Shown here in pieces: positions 15,221 through 26,100 of a DNA stretch of 64,000 nt (within the stretch, counting starts at the first letter, position 1; each line of letters begins with the position of its first letter). A program made the translations under genes and the position numbers. Source of the DNA: Sinomonas susongensis (lineage in GTDB: Bacteria; Actinomycetota; Actinomycetes; Actinomycetales; Micrococcaceae); assembly GCF_005877005.1 (NCBI RefSeq), contig NZ_SSNH01000002.1, positions 248,001 through 312,000 on the forward strand, read 5' to 3'. Under the pieces are notes generated by a model, which made no database searches, was not told the origin of the DNA, and saw only the letters and a program-made list of their open reading frames with translations.

Positions 15221-17924
15221 CGCGCCGAGCGCTGTCCGTGCGGTGCGCCGCGTTCCCGAGCCACACGTCGGCGTGCAGGACCGTGAGCCCCTGCTCGCTC
15301 ACGACGACGGGCTTGAGCTCGAGGACGGCAACCTCCGGATGCCGGTCCTTGAGGAGGGAGACCCGGCCGACGAGGCTCTCGAGGGCGGCGACGTCGAGGG
15401 GCGGAAGCCCCTCGTACCCGAACAGCTTCTCCGACGCGCGCGGCCCGCGCACGAGGTCGCGGACGTCCACGGTCGTGAGCGGCGGGACGCGGTGGGCCCA
15501 GTCGTCGAGCAGTGCGACGGCGTCGCCGGCGAGGCCGAAGGAGATGACCGGACCGAGCAGCGGGTCCTCGATCGCGCGCACGACGCACGCCTGCCCGAGC
15601 GGGGCCATGCTCTGGACCTCGAGCCGGGGCTCTCCGTCCGGGCCCGCGGCAAGCTCACCGTAGCCGAGGAGCGACTGCTCCATGAATCGGAAGGCCGAGC
15701 GGAGCGACGGCTCGTCGCGGATGTCCAGGCGGACTGTGCCGAGGTCCAGCCGGTGCCTGAGGATCGACGAAGTCGACTTGAGCGCGACCGGCCAGCCGAG
15801 GGCCTCGGCCGCCCCCACGGCCTCTTCCTCTGAGACGGCGGCCCGCGAAGGAAGGACCGTGATGCCGTAGCAGGAAAGGAGGTCGGCTGACTGGCCCTGT
15901 CCGAGCCGCACGAGGTCGGGACCGGCAACCCCTGCGAGCGCCCTGTCGATGAGCTCCTCGGCGCCGTCGTCGTCGTATGTGGCCTCGAAGGGCTCGCCAG
16001 CCTCACGCGAGAGCCATTCGCCGTAGCGCACAGCGGCGGCGAGGGCGGCGACGGCGTCGCCGGCGCTCGTGAAGGCGGGAACCGTGGGCGAGCCCAGGCC
16101 GTCCGGACCTGGGTCGGGGATCAGCCCCTCCGCCTGTTCGGGATGCCCGAGGATGCCGGTGAACGCTGCCACGATGGTCGTCGACCGTGCCTCGGCGCAC
16201 TCGGCCAGGATCTCCGCTGCGGCGTTCGGCTTGACCCCCGCCGTCGGAACGAGGGCGACGACGATGGAGTCGGCCGCCCCCGAGTCGATGAGACCGAGGA
16301 CGCGTGACCGGAGCGCGGGAAGTGCGACGGAGCGCCCCGTGAGGTCGAGGTCGGTCATGGTCTCCGTCACCGTGAGTCCCAGCCCCTCCGCCCCGTCGGC
16401 GACGACGCGCCCGAGCGAGGCGGCGTTCGAGAGGACTGCGACCCGGGGCCCGCGGGGCCGTGGGCCCGAGAGGACCTGCGCGACGTCGACGAGTTCCTCG
16501 AGCGTGGAGACCCGGATGACGCCGGCCTGCCGCAGCATTGCGTCGAGCGCCTCGGGCGGCGCCTGCGACGTCCGGACGGCGTGGCCTGCCGGGAGCCGGA
16601 GCCCGAGGATGTCGCTCTTGGCGACGATGACCGGCTTGCTGCGCGCGAGCCGACGGGCGATCCGGGAGAACTTGCGGGGATTGCCGAAGGACTCGAGGTA
16701 GAGCCCGACGGCACTCGTGGCGACGTCGTCCTCCCAGTACTGCATGACGTCGTTCCCGGACACGTCTGCGCGATTGCCCGCCGAGAAGAGCGACGAGAAG
16801 CCGAGCTTCCGCCGGTCCGCCGCCGCATAGAGGGCAATGCCGATCGCGGCGGACTGGCTGAAGAGCCCGAGGCTGCCCTGCCGCGGCATCGAGGGAGCCA
16901 GCGAGGCGTTGAGCCGGACGTCGGGGTCCGTGTTCGCGATGCCCAGCGAGCCGGGCCCCACAAGGCGCATCCCGTGGGAACGCGCGTGGCGGACCAGCTC
17001 CCGCTGGAGGGCGAGGCCGCGCTCGCCGTCCTCGGCGAATCCGGAGGAGGCGACGACGACGCCGCGGACGCCGGCCGCAGCACACTCGGCGACGACTGCT
17101 GCGACGTCGTCGTACGGCACCGCGACGAGCGCGAGGTCGACCCTCCCGGGCACGTCGCCGATGCGGGCGTAGGTGAGCATTCCGCCGAGCTCGAGCGCCT
17201 CGGGATTGACCGCGCAGACGCTGCCCGTGAACCCCCCGTCGACGACGTGCGCGAGGAGCTGCTGCCCGATGGACCCCCAGCGGCGGCTCGCGCCGATCAC
17301 GGCGACGGAGCGCGGCGCGAGCAGCCCTTGGACGGAGAGCGCCTCGGCGCGGTGCTCGCGCGACTCCATGACGGCGCGGGACTTCTCCGTGGGGTCGATC
17401 TCGAACTCGACGCTCACCACGCCGTCGTCGAAGCGGCGGTCGAGCACGTACCCGGCCTCGGCGAAGACGGCGAGCATCTTCCGGTTCTCCGGGAGGACCT
17501 CCGCCGTGAAGCGGCGGATGCCGCGCTCCCGTGCGGCGGCCGCGAGGTGCTCGAGCAGGATCGAGCCGATCCCGCGCCCCTGATGCCGGTCGGAGATGTT
17601 GAACGCCACCTCGGCTTCGGTCGGGTCCGCGAGGCGGTCGTAGCGGCCGACGCCGATGAGCTCGCCGCCGACGGTGATGATGAGTGCCACGCGGTCCCTG
17701 TAGTCGACCTGCGTGAAGCGCTTGAGCTCCGCATCCGTGAGACGGGCCTTGTAGCTGAAGAATCGGAGGTAGATCGAACTCTCCGACTGGCCGGTATGGA
17801 ATGCCTGGAGCGCCGCGGCGTCGCTCGGACGGATAGGGCGGAGGTGGGCGGTTGCTCCGTCGCGGAGTACGACATCGGCTTCCCAGTGCTGGGGATATGC
17901 GCTGACCGTGCCCTCATCCGCCAT
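15204..17924 (-). CDS. GNAT N-acetyltransferase fused to an NDP-forming acyl-CoA synthetase-like domain (Pat-type protein acetyltransferase)
   Basis: 906 residues. Residues 18-180 form a GNAT domain (LRDGATAHLRPIRPSDAAAL; acetyl-CoA loop RHQGRGIGSILLEHL). Residues 200-670 are CoA-binding and CoA-ligase domains of the ADP-forming acetyl-CoA synthetase type (SVAVIGASRRWGSIG, LVGPGSLGIANT), and the last 230 residues are an ATP-grasp domain. This GNAT-first order is the actinobacterial version of the protein lysine acetyltransferases (PatZ has GNAT last) that inactivate acetyl-CoA synthetase. Start ATG 17924 is preceded by TAGGCT-N6, a leaderless geometry within the palindrome TAGGCTAAGCCTA. It diverges from parC. 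Whether the synthetase part is catalytic is open. Confidence 0.88.
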   Translation of the reverse strand: MADEGTVSAYPQHWEADVVLRDGATAHLRPIRPSDAAALQAFHTGQSESSIYLRFFSYKARLTDAELKRFTQVDYRDRVALIITVGGELIGVGRYDRLADPTEAEVAFNISDRHQGRGIGSILLEHLAAAARERGIRRFTAEVLPENRKMLAVFAEAGYVLDRRFDDGVVSVEFEIDPTEKSRAVMESREHRAEALSVQGLLAPRSVAVIGASRRWGSIGQQLLAHVVDGGFTGSVCAVNPEALELGGMLTYARIGDVPGRVDLALVAVPYDDVAAVVAECAAAGVRGVVVASSGFAEDGERGLALQRELVRHARSHGMRLVGPGSLGIANTDPDVRLNASLAPSMPRQGSLGLFSQSAAIGIALYAAADRRKLGFSSLFSAGNRADVSGNDVMQYWEDDVATSAVGLYLESFGNPRKFSRIARRLARSKPVIVAKSDILGLRLPAGHAVRTSQAPPEALDAMLRQAGVIRVSTLEELVDVAQVLSGPRPRGPRVAVLSNAASLGRVVADGAEGLGLTVTETMTDLDLTGRSVALPALRSRVLGLIDSGAADSIVVALVPTAGVKPNAAAEILAECAEARSTTIVAAFTGILGHPEQAEGLIPDPGPDGLGSPTVPAFTSAGDAVAALAAAVRYGEWLSREAGEPFEATYDDDGAEELIDRALAGVAGPDLVRLGQGQSADLLSCYGITVLPSRAAVSEEEAVGAAEALGWPVALKSTSSILRHRLDLGTVRLDIRDEPSLRSAFRFMEQSLLGYGELAAGPDGEPRLEVQSMAPLGQACVVRAIEDPLLGPVISFGLAGDAVALLDDWAHRVPPLTTVDVRDLVRGPRASEKLFGYEGLPPLDVAALESLVGRVSLLKDRHPEVAVLELKPVVVSEQGLTVLHADVWLGNAAHRTDSARRAMSDQ

Positions 17925-17930
17925 AGGCTT

Positions 17931-17936
17931 AGCCTA
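17931..17936 (-). promoter_or_regulatory. -10 element of a putative leaderless promoter for the GNAT-synthetase gene
   Basis: TAGGCT on the minus strand, six bases, then ATG 17924. The -10 forms half of the inverted repeat TAGGCT-A-AGCCTA (17924-17936), so a repressor could cover both -10 and start codon. Confidence 0.5.
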
Positions 17937-17977
17937 GTTCAGGCCCATTTCTCCCACGCGTAAGGATTCAACCAGCG

Positions 17978-20488
17978 TTGGCACGTCGATCCACCCCGTC
18001 CGGGAAGCCCTCCGATCTGCTCCCCCTCGGCGAGGCTCCCGCCGAGAACATCACGGACATCGACGTCGCGTCGGAGATGGAGACGTCCTTCCTCGAGTAC
18101 GCGTACTCGGTCATCTACTCGCGCGCGCTTCCGGACGCGAGGGACGGCCTCAAGCCCGTCCAGCGGCGCATCCTCTACATGATGAGCGACATGGGGCTCC
18201 GCCCCGACCGCGGGCACGTGAAGAGTGCACGGGTCGTCGGCGAGGTCATGGGCAAGCTCCACCCGCACGGCGATGCCGCAATCTACGATGCGATGGTCCG
18301 CATGGCGCAGGACTTCGCGCTCCGCCTCCCGCTCATCGACGGGCACGGAAACTTCGGATCCCTCGACGACGGACCTGCGGCGCCGCGGTACACCGAGGCG
18401 CGCATGGCCGCAGCGGCCCTCGCGCTCACCGACGACCTCGACGAAGACGTCGTCGACTTCGTGCCGAACTACGACAACCAGATCATGCAGCCGGAGGTCC
18501 TCCCGGCCGCGTTCCCCAACCTCCTCGTCAATGGGGCGTCGGGCATCGCCGTCGGCATGGCGACCAACATGGCCCCGCACAACCTCGCCGAGGTGGTCTC
18601 CGCGGCGCAGCTCGTCATCTCGAATCCCGAGGCAACGCTCGAGGACGTCATGGAGCTCGTCCCGGGCCCGGACCTGCCCTCGGGCGGCCGCATCGTCGGG
18701 CTCGACGGAATCCGGGACGCCTACCGCACGGGCCGCGGCTCCTTCCGGACGCGCGCGACGGTCGCCGTCGAGCAGCTGTCCGCCCGCCGCACCGGGCTCG
18801 TGGTGACGGAGCTGCCCTACATGGTCGGCCCCGAGAAGGTGATCGAGAAGATCAAGGACGCCGTCGGCTCGAAGAAGCTCCAGGGCATCAGCGACGTCAT
18901 CGACCTCACGGACCGCAACCACGGCCTGCGCCTCGTCATCGAGCTCAAGAACGGCTTCAACCCGCACGCCGTCCTGGAGCAGCTCTACCGGTACACGCCG
19001 CTCGAGGACTCGTTCGGCATCAACAACGTCGCGCTCGTGGACGGCCAGCCGCAGACCCTCGGCCTCCTCGACCTGCTGCGGGTCTACGCGGACCACCGGA
19101 TCTCGGTGGTCCGGCGCAGGACTGCGTTCCGGCTCGGCAAGCGCAAGGACAGGCTCCACCTCGTCGAGGGCCTCCTCGTCGCGATCATGGACATCGACGA
19201 GGTCATCCAGATCATCCGGACCTCCGACGAGGCAGCCGCCGCCAGGCAGCGCCTCATGGCGGTGTACGACCTCTCGGAGATTCAGGCCAACTACATCCTC
19301 GAGCTCCGGCTCCGCCAGCTCACGAAGTACTCCCGGATCGAGCTCGAGAAGGAGCAGGACGAGCTGCGGCGCGAGATCGAGGAGCTCGAGGCGATCCTCG
19401 GCTCCGAGACGCTCCTGCGCGAGCTTGTGTCGCGGGAGCTTGACGAGATCACCGCCAAGTACGGCACTCCCCGGCGCACCCTGCTCCTCGATGCGGAGGA
19501 GCAGGGGGCTGCGGCGGCGAGGGCCCTCGCCGCCGAGAACGCGAAGAAGGCCACGGGGAAGGCACCGACGCTTCCCCTCGAGATCGCCGACGACCCCTGC
19601 TGGGCGATCCTGACGGCGTCGGGCAACGTGGCACGCACCGCCAACGCCGAGCCGCTGACCGACGGTGGGCCGCGCGTGCGGCACGACGTCTTCCGGTCGG
19701 TCGTCCGGACGACGGCGCGCGGCGAGCTGGGTGCCTTGACCTCAGCGGGGCGCATGGTGAGGCTGCAGGCCGTCGACCTCCCTGTCGTCGCACCCGCGGC
19801 CGGACTGCCGAACCTCGCAGGCGGCGTTCCAGCGAAGGACTTCGTCTCCCTGGCCAAGGGAGAGACCCTTGTAGCGCTCGTTCCGCTCGACACCGTCGTA
19901 GCGCTCGGCACCGAGCAGGGCATCGTGAAGCGGGTGAGCCCTGACTATCCGCTCAACCGCGAGGACTGGGAGGCGATCACGCTCAAGCCGGGCGACCGCG
20001 TGATCGGCGCCGCTCCCGCGGGCGACGAGGACGCCCTCGTGTTCATCTCAGAACAGGCACAGCTCCTGCAGTATCCCGCCTCCGCGGTCCGGCCCCAGGG
20101 GCGCACGGCCGGCGGAATGGCCGGGATCCGCCTCGTGGACGGGGACAGGGCACTGCATTTCGGGGTTGTCGCAGCTGGTGACGACGCCGCCGTCGTCGTG
20201 ACGATCGCGGGAAGCCGGGACGCCCTCCCCGGTACCGCGCCGGGAACGGCGAAGATCACGCCGTTCTCCGAGTACCCGGCCAAGGGCCGCGCGACAGGTG
20301 GCGTGCGCGCCCACCGCTACCTCAAGGGCGAGGACGTCCTCCTCGTCGCCTGGGCGGGGCACGGCCCGGCCAAGGCGTCCTCGAGCGCGGGCGTTGCACG
20401 CTCCCTCCCGACGGAGCCCGGCCGCAGGGACGGCTCCGGGGTCCCCCTGTCGCAGGCAGTGGAAGAGGTCGGCCCGAGCTTCGGGTGA
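17978..20488 (+). CDS. parC: DNA topoisomerase IV subunit A (ParC)
   Basis: 836 residues. The type IIA topoisomerase A subunit breaks and rejoins DNA; with ParE it decatenates chromosomes. The winged-helix catalytic region includes [12 protein letters not shown], the quinolone region [17 protein letters not shown] (Ala100 at the E. coli GyrA Ser83 position, Asp104 at Asp87) and the catalytic Tyr138 in [11 protein letters not shown] coiled-coil tower (about residues 370-500) and a C-terminal beta-pinwheel with degenerate repeats follow. The C-terminal domain lacks a canonical GyrA box QRRGGKG, supporting ParC rather than GyrA, as does the separate parE at 30955. The start is TTG 17978 with AAGGA 11 nt upstream. 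Confidence 0.92.
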   Translation: MARRSTPSGKPSDLLPLGEAPAENITDIDVASEMETSFLEYAYSVIYSRALPDARDGLKPVQRRILYMMSDMGLRPDRGHVKSARVVGEVMGKLHPHGDAAIYDAMVRMAQDFALRLPLIDGHGNFGSLDDGPAAPRYTEARMAAAALALTDDLDEDVVDFVPNYDNQIMQPEVLPAAFPNLLVNGASGIAVGMATNMAPHNLAEVVSAAQLVISNPEATLEDVMELVPGPDLPSGGRIVGLDGIRDAYRTGRGSFRTRATVAVEQLSARRTGLVVTELPYMVGPEKVIEKIKDAVGSKKLQGISDVIDLTDRNHGLRLVIELKNGFNPHAVLEQLYRYTPLEDSFGINNVALVDGQPQTLGLLDLLRVYADHRISVVRRRTAFRLGKRKDRLHLVEGLLVAIMDIDEVIQIIRTSDEAAAARQRLMAVYDLSEIQANYILELRLRQLTKYSRIELEKEQDELRREIEELEAILGSETLLRELVSRELDEITAKYGTPRRTLLLDAEEQGAAAARALAAENAKKATGKAPTLPLEIADDPCWAILTASGNVARTANAEPLTDGGPRVRHDVFRSVVRTTARGELGALTSAGRMVRLQAVDLPVVAPAAGLPNLAGGVPAKDFVSLAKGETLVALVPLDTVVALGTEQGIVKRVSPDYPLNREDWEAITLKPGDRVIGAAPAGDEDALVFISEQAQLLQYPASAVRPQGRTAGGMAGIRLVDGDRALHFGVVAAGDDAAVVVTIAGSRDALPGTAPGTAKITPFSEYPAKGRATGGVRAHRYLKGEDVLLVAWAGHGPAKASSSAGVARSLPTEPGRRDGSGVPLSQAVEEVGPSFG

Positions 20489-20532
20489 TTCTCCCCGATC
20501 CCGGGGCCGGCCTCCGGCGTTCATGCCTCGGC

Positions 20533-22275
20533 CTACGCCGAGGTGCTCGACGCCACAGGATCCTCGCCGGTGGCCTCCGCCTCGAGCGCGGTGGCCCCGA
20601 GGTCGACGCCCTCCTGCTCGGCGGCCGCGACCGCCGCAGGATGGTCGAGTGGGAGCTGGACGGCCTCGCCGCTTGCCGCGATGGCGACCGGCACCTCGGT
20701 GAGGGGCATGTGGGCGAGGTCGATGAGGGGGTCCTCGTCCTGGTGCCTGACGACGTCGCGCGCCTCGGCGGGCGACTCGACGCTCGGCATCGACCCTGGG
20801 AGCGGACGGCGTGCCGACTCCTGGAGGAAGAACACGGCGACGGCTCCGACGACAGAAGTGCCCATGAGGTAGTACGCCGGCATCATGTCGTCGCCCGTCG
20901 CCTTGATGAGGGCATCGACGATGAACGGCGTCGTTCCCCCGAAGATCGCGACCGCGAAGTTGTACGCGATGCCCATCGCGCCGTAGCGGCTCGCGGTGGG
21001 GAACTGCGCCGGCAGTGCCGAGGCGAGGTTGGCGACGTAGAAGGTCACGGGGAAGGCCACGAGGGCGAGGCCCGCGAGCGTCGCGGGAACGCTGCCGACG
21101 CCGATGAGCAGGAATGCCGGGATCGACAGGACGATCGTGCTCACGGCGCCGATCCACAGCACGGGGCGCCGACCGATGCGGTCGGAGAGCTTGCCCGTGA
21201 GCGGGATGCAGAGGCTCATGACGACGAGGACCGGGATCGTCAGCAGGGTCCCGTGGAGTTCGTCGTAGCCCTTCGACTCGGTGAGGTACGTCGGCATGTA
21301 CGAGGTCAGCGCGTAGCCGACGGTGTTCGCAGCGGCGACGACGACCATCGCGACGAGAATGGGGCGCCAGTAGGAGCGGACGATTCCGATGGGGCCCTTG
21401 GTGGCGGTCTCATCGTTCGCGGCCGTCTCGTGCGCCGAGCGCTCCTGGGCCTCGAGCGCGGCCTGGAAGGTCGGGCTCTCCTCGATGCGGAGGCGGAAGT
21501 AGATGGCGATCGCGCCGAGCGGGCCGGCAGCGAGGAAGGGGATCCTCCAGCCGTACTCGCCCATGGCTGCGGAGCCCAGCGTCATCTGCAGGACGGACAC
21601 GAGCGCGGCGCCGGCTGCGAAGCCGAGGTAGCTGCCCATGTCGAGGAAGCTCGCGAAGAAGCCGCGCCGGCGGTCTGCGGCGTACTCGCTCACGAACGTC
21701 GTCGCCCCGCCGTACTCTCCGCCGGTCGAGAAGCCCTGGACGAGCTTCACGAGCACGAGCAGGACGGCCGCCCATACGCCGATCAGGTCGTAGCCGGGGA
21801 GCACACCGAGGGCGAACGTCGACGCGGCCATCATGATGAGCGTCGCGGCGAGGACGCGTTGGCGCCCGACCTTGTCGCCGAGCCATCCGAAGAAGACCCC
21901 GCCGGCCGGACGGGCAATGAAGGTCGCGGCAAAGGTGCCGAGCAGGAAGAGCGTCTGGACCGATGCGTCGGCTTCGGGGAGGAAGACGGGCCCCATGGTC
22001 GTGATGAGGTAACCGAATACGCCGACGTCGTACCACTCCATGGTGTTGCCGACGATCGTTCCGCTGATTGCGCGGCGGAGCATCGAGCGGTCCACGACGT
22101 TGACGTCGTCGACGCGAAGCCGTCGCTTCCGGAACGTGACGCGACGCCGTGGAGTGTTCCGGGGCGCCCGCACGTGTGGCGCCGTCCCATGCGCTGCGGC
22201 TTCATGCGCTGCGGCTTCGTGGGCTGCTTCCTGGGCTGCTGGCTCAGAGGCGGTTTGGCCTAGGTCTCTCGGCAT
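20533..22275 (-). CDS. MHS-family major facilitator transporter (ProP-like)
   Basis: 580 residues with 12 hydrophobic segments between residues about 65 and 500. GNTMEWYDVGVFGYL in helix 1 and GWLGDKVGRQRVL between helices 2 and 3 are signatures of the metabolite:H+ symporter family, whose members import osmolytes, citrate, ketoglutarate or shikimate. The substrate cannot be read from sequence. The first 45 residues are an Ala/His/Glu repeat tail (HEAAA units) encoded by short DNA repeats near 22190-22230, and the last 75 residues are an acidic Ala-rich tail. Both are probably cytosolic and disordered. ATG 22275 has an AGAAGAGAG-type weak ribosome site. It converges on parC. Confidence 0.88.
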   Translation of the reverse strand: MPRDLGQTASEPAAQEAAHEAAAHEAAAHGTAPHVRAPRNTPRRRVTFRKRRLRVDDVNVVDRSMLRRAISGTIVGNTMEWYDVGVFGYLITTMGPVFLPEADASVQTLFLLGTFAATFIARPAGGVFFGWLGDKVGRQRVLAATLIMMAASTFALGVLPGYDLIGVWAAVLLVLVKLVQGFSTGGEYGGATTFVSEYAADRRRGFFASFLDMGSYLGFAAGAALVSVLQMTLGSAAMGEYGWRIPFLAAGPLGAIAIYFRLRIEESPTFQAALEAQERSAHETAANDETATKGPIGIVRSYWRPILVAMVVVAAANTVGYALTSYMPTYLTESKGYDELHGTLLTIPVLVVMSLCIPLTGKLSDRIGRRPVLWIGAVSTIVLSIPAFLLIGVGSVPATLAGLALVAFPVTFYVANLASALPAQFPTASRYGAMGIAYNFAVAIFGGTTPFIVDALIKATGDDMMPAYYLMGTSVVGAVAVFFLQESARRPLPGSMPSVESPAEARDVVRHQDEDPLIDLAHMPLTEVPVAIAASGEAVQLPLDHPAAVAAAEQEGVDLGATALEAEATGEDPVASSTSA

Positions 22276-22643
22276 TCTCTCTTCTCTCGAACGTCTCGAT
22301 GAGGTGGTCCTGCTGTGGAGGTTCAGGTACCCCGCTTTCGGGCAGTCATCCAGTCTAGTGAGCCGAAGAGAGAACACACCCTCGAATCGGGGCAACGCCG
22401 CATGAGCGGGATCACAGGGCAGCGTGGCGCCCCTGACGTTCCGCCTCGACCGGCGCGGACAACGGAAAGCCTTGGGATCGGCGCGCCTGCAGGGATCCGC
22501 CGCCGAGGGCCAGCCGTCCGGCAAGCGCGCGACCGAGTCGGCCCAATCCGACCATGACCGTTATCGTTTTGTAATCAAATGAGTCGGCCTTGGGCCCGCG
22601 AAACCGCCCATCGTGATCCAGCGCACGCGCCCACGCGGAAGGC
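22276..22643. other. Non-coding divergent interval between the MHS transporter and the DinB gene
   Basis: No convincing gene is seen; the short open frames here lack ribosome sites and family resemblance. A locally AT-rich stretch at 22560-22582 could be promoter DNA. The interval must hold the transporter promoter (leftward), which I could not place. Confidence 0.5.
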
Positions 22644-22649
22644 TAGACT
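22644..22649 (+). promoter_or_regulatory. -10 element of a putative leaderless promoter for the DinB gene
   Basis: TAGACT is followed by CCGGGC and then ATG 22656. No ribosome site is present. Confidence 0.5.
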
Positions 22650-22655
22650 CCGGGC

Positions 22656-23174
22656 ATGGCGATCATTCCCGACACCAAGGACTGGACTTGGATCCTGGAC
22701 CGAGTGTGCCCAGAGTGCGGCTTCGACGCGGATAGCCTCACGCCTCAGGACGTCGCGCGCAGGCTCGACACCGCACTGCCGCGCTGGGATGCAGCGCTCG
22801 GCCGCGACGACGTCCTCGAACGCCCGGATCCGTCAACGTGGTCGCCCCTCGAGTACGCGTGTCACGTGCGGGACCTCTTCGAGGTGTTCCGCCACCGCCT
22901 CGAGCTCATGCTCGTCGAGGACGGCGCGCGCTTCGGGAACTGGGACCAGGACGCGACCGCCGTCGAGAAGGAGTACGCCAACGCCGACCCGGCGATCGTG
23001 CGTGGGGAGCTGGCCGAGCAGGGCGCGCTGACCCGGGACGCCTTCGCGGTGGTCCCCGAGGACGCCTACGGGCGCCGCGGGCTGCGGAGCAACGGTTCGG
23101 AGTTCACCGTCCTGACGCTCTCCCGGTACTTCCTTCACGACGTCGAACATCACCTGCACGACGTGCGGGCCTAG
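22656..23174 (+). CDS. DinB-family protein
   Basis: 172 residues of the DinB/YfiT four-helix bundle. WSPLEYACHVRDLFEVFRHR and YFLHDVEHHLHDVR carry the His residues (one after the second helix, two near the C-terminus) that form the metal site in this superfamily, which includes mycothiol- and bacillithiol-dependent transferases. ATG 22656 is fixed by the conserved MAIIPDTKDWTWIL opening and by a -10 element 6 nt upstream. The gene overlaps the end of the convergent cydDC gene by 4 bp. An actinomycete DinB protein may use mycothiol as cosubstrate; the reaction is unknown. Confidence 0.82.
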   Translation: MAIIPDTKDWTWILDRVCPECGFDADSLTPQDVARRLDTALPRWDAALGRDDVLERPDPSTWSPLEYACHVRDLFEVFRHRLELMLVEDGARFGNWDQDATAVEKEYANADPAIVRGELAEQGALTRDAFAVVPEDAYGRRGLRSNGSEFTVLTLSRYFLHDVEHHLHDVRA

Positions 23175-26100
23175 CCCGCGAGTGCGAGCCTCCGCACGCC
23201 GTCCCCGAGCGCGTCGAGCCGCACGAGCAGGTCGCCGTCACGCAGCTCGGACGCCCGGTGGGTCACCATGACGACGCTGCGGTCCGCGAGCGCCGCATGC
23301 AGGGCCGAGACGAGTTCCTCGGCCGCAGCAGGATCGAGGTGCGCCGTGGGCTCGTCGAGGAGCACGACGGCGGCGTCCGCCACGAGCGTCCGGGCGACGG
23401 CCAGCCTCTGCCGTTGACCGCCCGAGAGCTCCGCACCTCGGCTTCCGACGCGGGAGTCGAGACCGCCGGGCAGCGACCGCACGTGATCCGCCAAACCCAC
23501 GCGTTCGAGTGCCTCCCACAGCTCCGCGTCGCCCGGTGCCTCGCTGCGGTCGCGCGCGATCGAAAGGTTGCCCCGCACCGTCGAGTCGAAGAGGTGCGAC
23601 TCCTGAGGACACCACGCGATCCTGCCACCGGCCCTGACGCTCCCGGTGCGCGGGCGCAGGAAGCCGAGGAGGACCGCCAGGAGCGTCGTCTTGCCACTTC
23701 CCGACGGGCCCGCGACGACGAGCCACTCCCCCGGCGCGGCCGTCGCCGAAAGTGCCGCGAAGACGTCCGGCTGGCCCGGCCACCCGGCGGAGAGGCCGTC
23801 TATGGAAAGGCCCTCTGTACAAGACACCTCTGTGGATGGGCCCGAAATCGTCGGACCGGACCGTTGTGCGCCCGCTCCGGAGCCCTCCGGCGCTCCCGCC
23901 TCCACGTCGGCGGCCTCCGCGGCAATGCCAGCGAGGGCTGAGCGCAAGGCCGGGATCCGCTGGACGGCGGTGCTCGCCGCCGCGAAGGGTTCGGCCAGGG
24001 CGAGCTGCAGGAGCACCACCGCGGCTGCCGTGCTCACGGGGACACCCGAAGTGGCAGGAGCCGCAAGGGCCGAAGCGGCGGCAAGGCCGGTCGCGAGGAT
24101 CACGATGGCCCTCCCCAGCCCTTCGGCGGCGACTCCCCGCCGCTCGAGCGCTGTGAGCCGGCGGTCGTCCGCGCGCAGCCTCGCCAGCACCCGTTCGATG
24201 AGGCGGTTTGCGGCAAGGTCGGGGGCCGCCGCGAGTGCCTGCCCGATCGCCTCGAGCAGCTGTGCCTTGCCCCGCTGGACAGCGCGGGCGGCACGCCGGT
24301 CCGCCCACGCCGTAGCGAGAGGCGCGACGACGACAGAGACGACGACGGCGATCGCGAGAACGGGAAGCTGCGCCGGCAGCAGGATCCAGACCGCAACGAG
24401 GGCGCCGATGCCGAGCAGCACCGCCGTCGCGAGCGGCTGGAGGATCCGCGGCAGCTCGTCGCGGACGGACTCGGCGTCCCCCACGAGGCTCTCGAGTGCT
24501 GCGCCGGGGACGAGCAGCCGTCGCGCGCTCAGGCCCTGGCTCGTGAGCGCACTCCACAGCCGGTCCCGGAGCCGGATGAGGGTTGAGAATACGGCCGAGT
24601 GGGTGCTCAGGCGCTCGGCGTACCGCAGGACGGCCCGGGTGATGCCGAAGAACCGGACGCCGACCATCGCGGCGAGCAGATAGAGGATCGGCGGCTGCTC
24701 CGCGGCGCGGACGATGAGCCAGCCGGAGAGGCCCGCGAGCGCGCTGGCGGCTGCGGCAGCGCCGAGGCCTGCGAGCGCCGCGACGGCGTAGCGCGGGAGA
24801 TCGGGACGGACGAGCTGCCACAGGCTCGCGAGCCAGGGGCCGCCGCCCGACGGCGCGGGGACGCGGCGGACCCCTGCCGCAGCGCCCTGGTCCACGTCGG
24901 CGACAGCGAACCTGCTCGAGGTCTCGGGCTCGGGGAGGCCCCCGGCCCCCGCGGCCCCCTCGTTCGGTGCGAGGTCGACGCGGTTCCGGGCGAGGGCGGC
25001 GGTCTGCGGGTCGTGTGCGACGAGCAGCACGGTCGCACGGCCCCGGAGCCCAGCGATGGCCGCTTCCACGGCGGCGGCCGAGCGTGCATCGAGGTGCGCA
25101 GTCGGCTCGTCGAGGATGACGAGCGTCGCTCCAGCGTCGACCCGCAGGAGTCCGCGGGCGACGGCGATGCGCCTCTGCTGCCCCGGGCTCAGCTCGGCGG
25201 GGTTCGCCTGGGCGAGCTCGGCGCACACCACGGCCTCGAGGGCGCGCCGCACCGCTGCCGGGACGCGCTCGGCGGGGAGCCCGTCCGCTGCGAGCTCGAG
25301 TTCTGCTGCGACGGTCGGCTCGGTGAACTGGGGATGCTGCGGTACATAGGCGATGCGGGCCGGCTCGGCCCCGGTCGCCCGGCCGCTGACGGTGGCCCCG
25401 GCCCCGTCGCGCACCAGGCCGGCGAGGGCCAGGAGGACGCTCGTCTTGCCCGCGCCGCTCGGGCCGGCGAGCAGCGTGGCTTCCCCGGCCGGCGCCACGA
25501 ACGAGAGCCGGTCGACGGCTGCGCGTTCACGCCCGTCGTAGCGCACCGTCAGCCGGTCCACTTCGAGCCCGACGGGCCCTCCTTGCACGCGGTCAGCGGC
25601 GTCAGCGGGGTCAGCGGCCACTGGGAGGCGGGTTCCTGCAGGAGCGGCGATCGCCGACTCCGCGCGCCGGAGCGCCTCGGCCCCGTCCTCGCTCGCGTGA
25701 TGGGCCGCGCCGAGGTCGCGCACCGGCTGGAAGCACTCGGGGGCGAGCACGAGGGCGAGCAGCCCGGCCTCGAGGGGCATCTCGCCGTTGACGAGCCGGA
25801 TGCCGATGAACACTGCGACGACCGCGACGGAGATGGTCGAGAGCAGTTCGAGGGCGAGGGACGACATGAACGCGACCCTCAGGGTACCCATGGTCCGGCG
25901 GGAGAAGTCCTCCGACAGCTCGCGCAGGGCCTTGCGCTGCTCGGCTGCGCGGCCGAGGCCGACGAGGACGGGCAGGCCCTGGGCGAGTTCCACGAGGTGC
26001 GATCCGAGGCGGGCGAGCGCCTGCTGCGCCGCGGAGACACGGTCCTCCGTGTGCTTGCCGATGAGGATCATGAAGACCGGGACCAGCGGGAGGGTGAGGG

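Noticed and set aside
22315-22557. Small open frame in the MHS/DinB interval
   Set aside because: No ribosome site, no recognisable domain, Arg/Pro-rich; probably chance.
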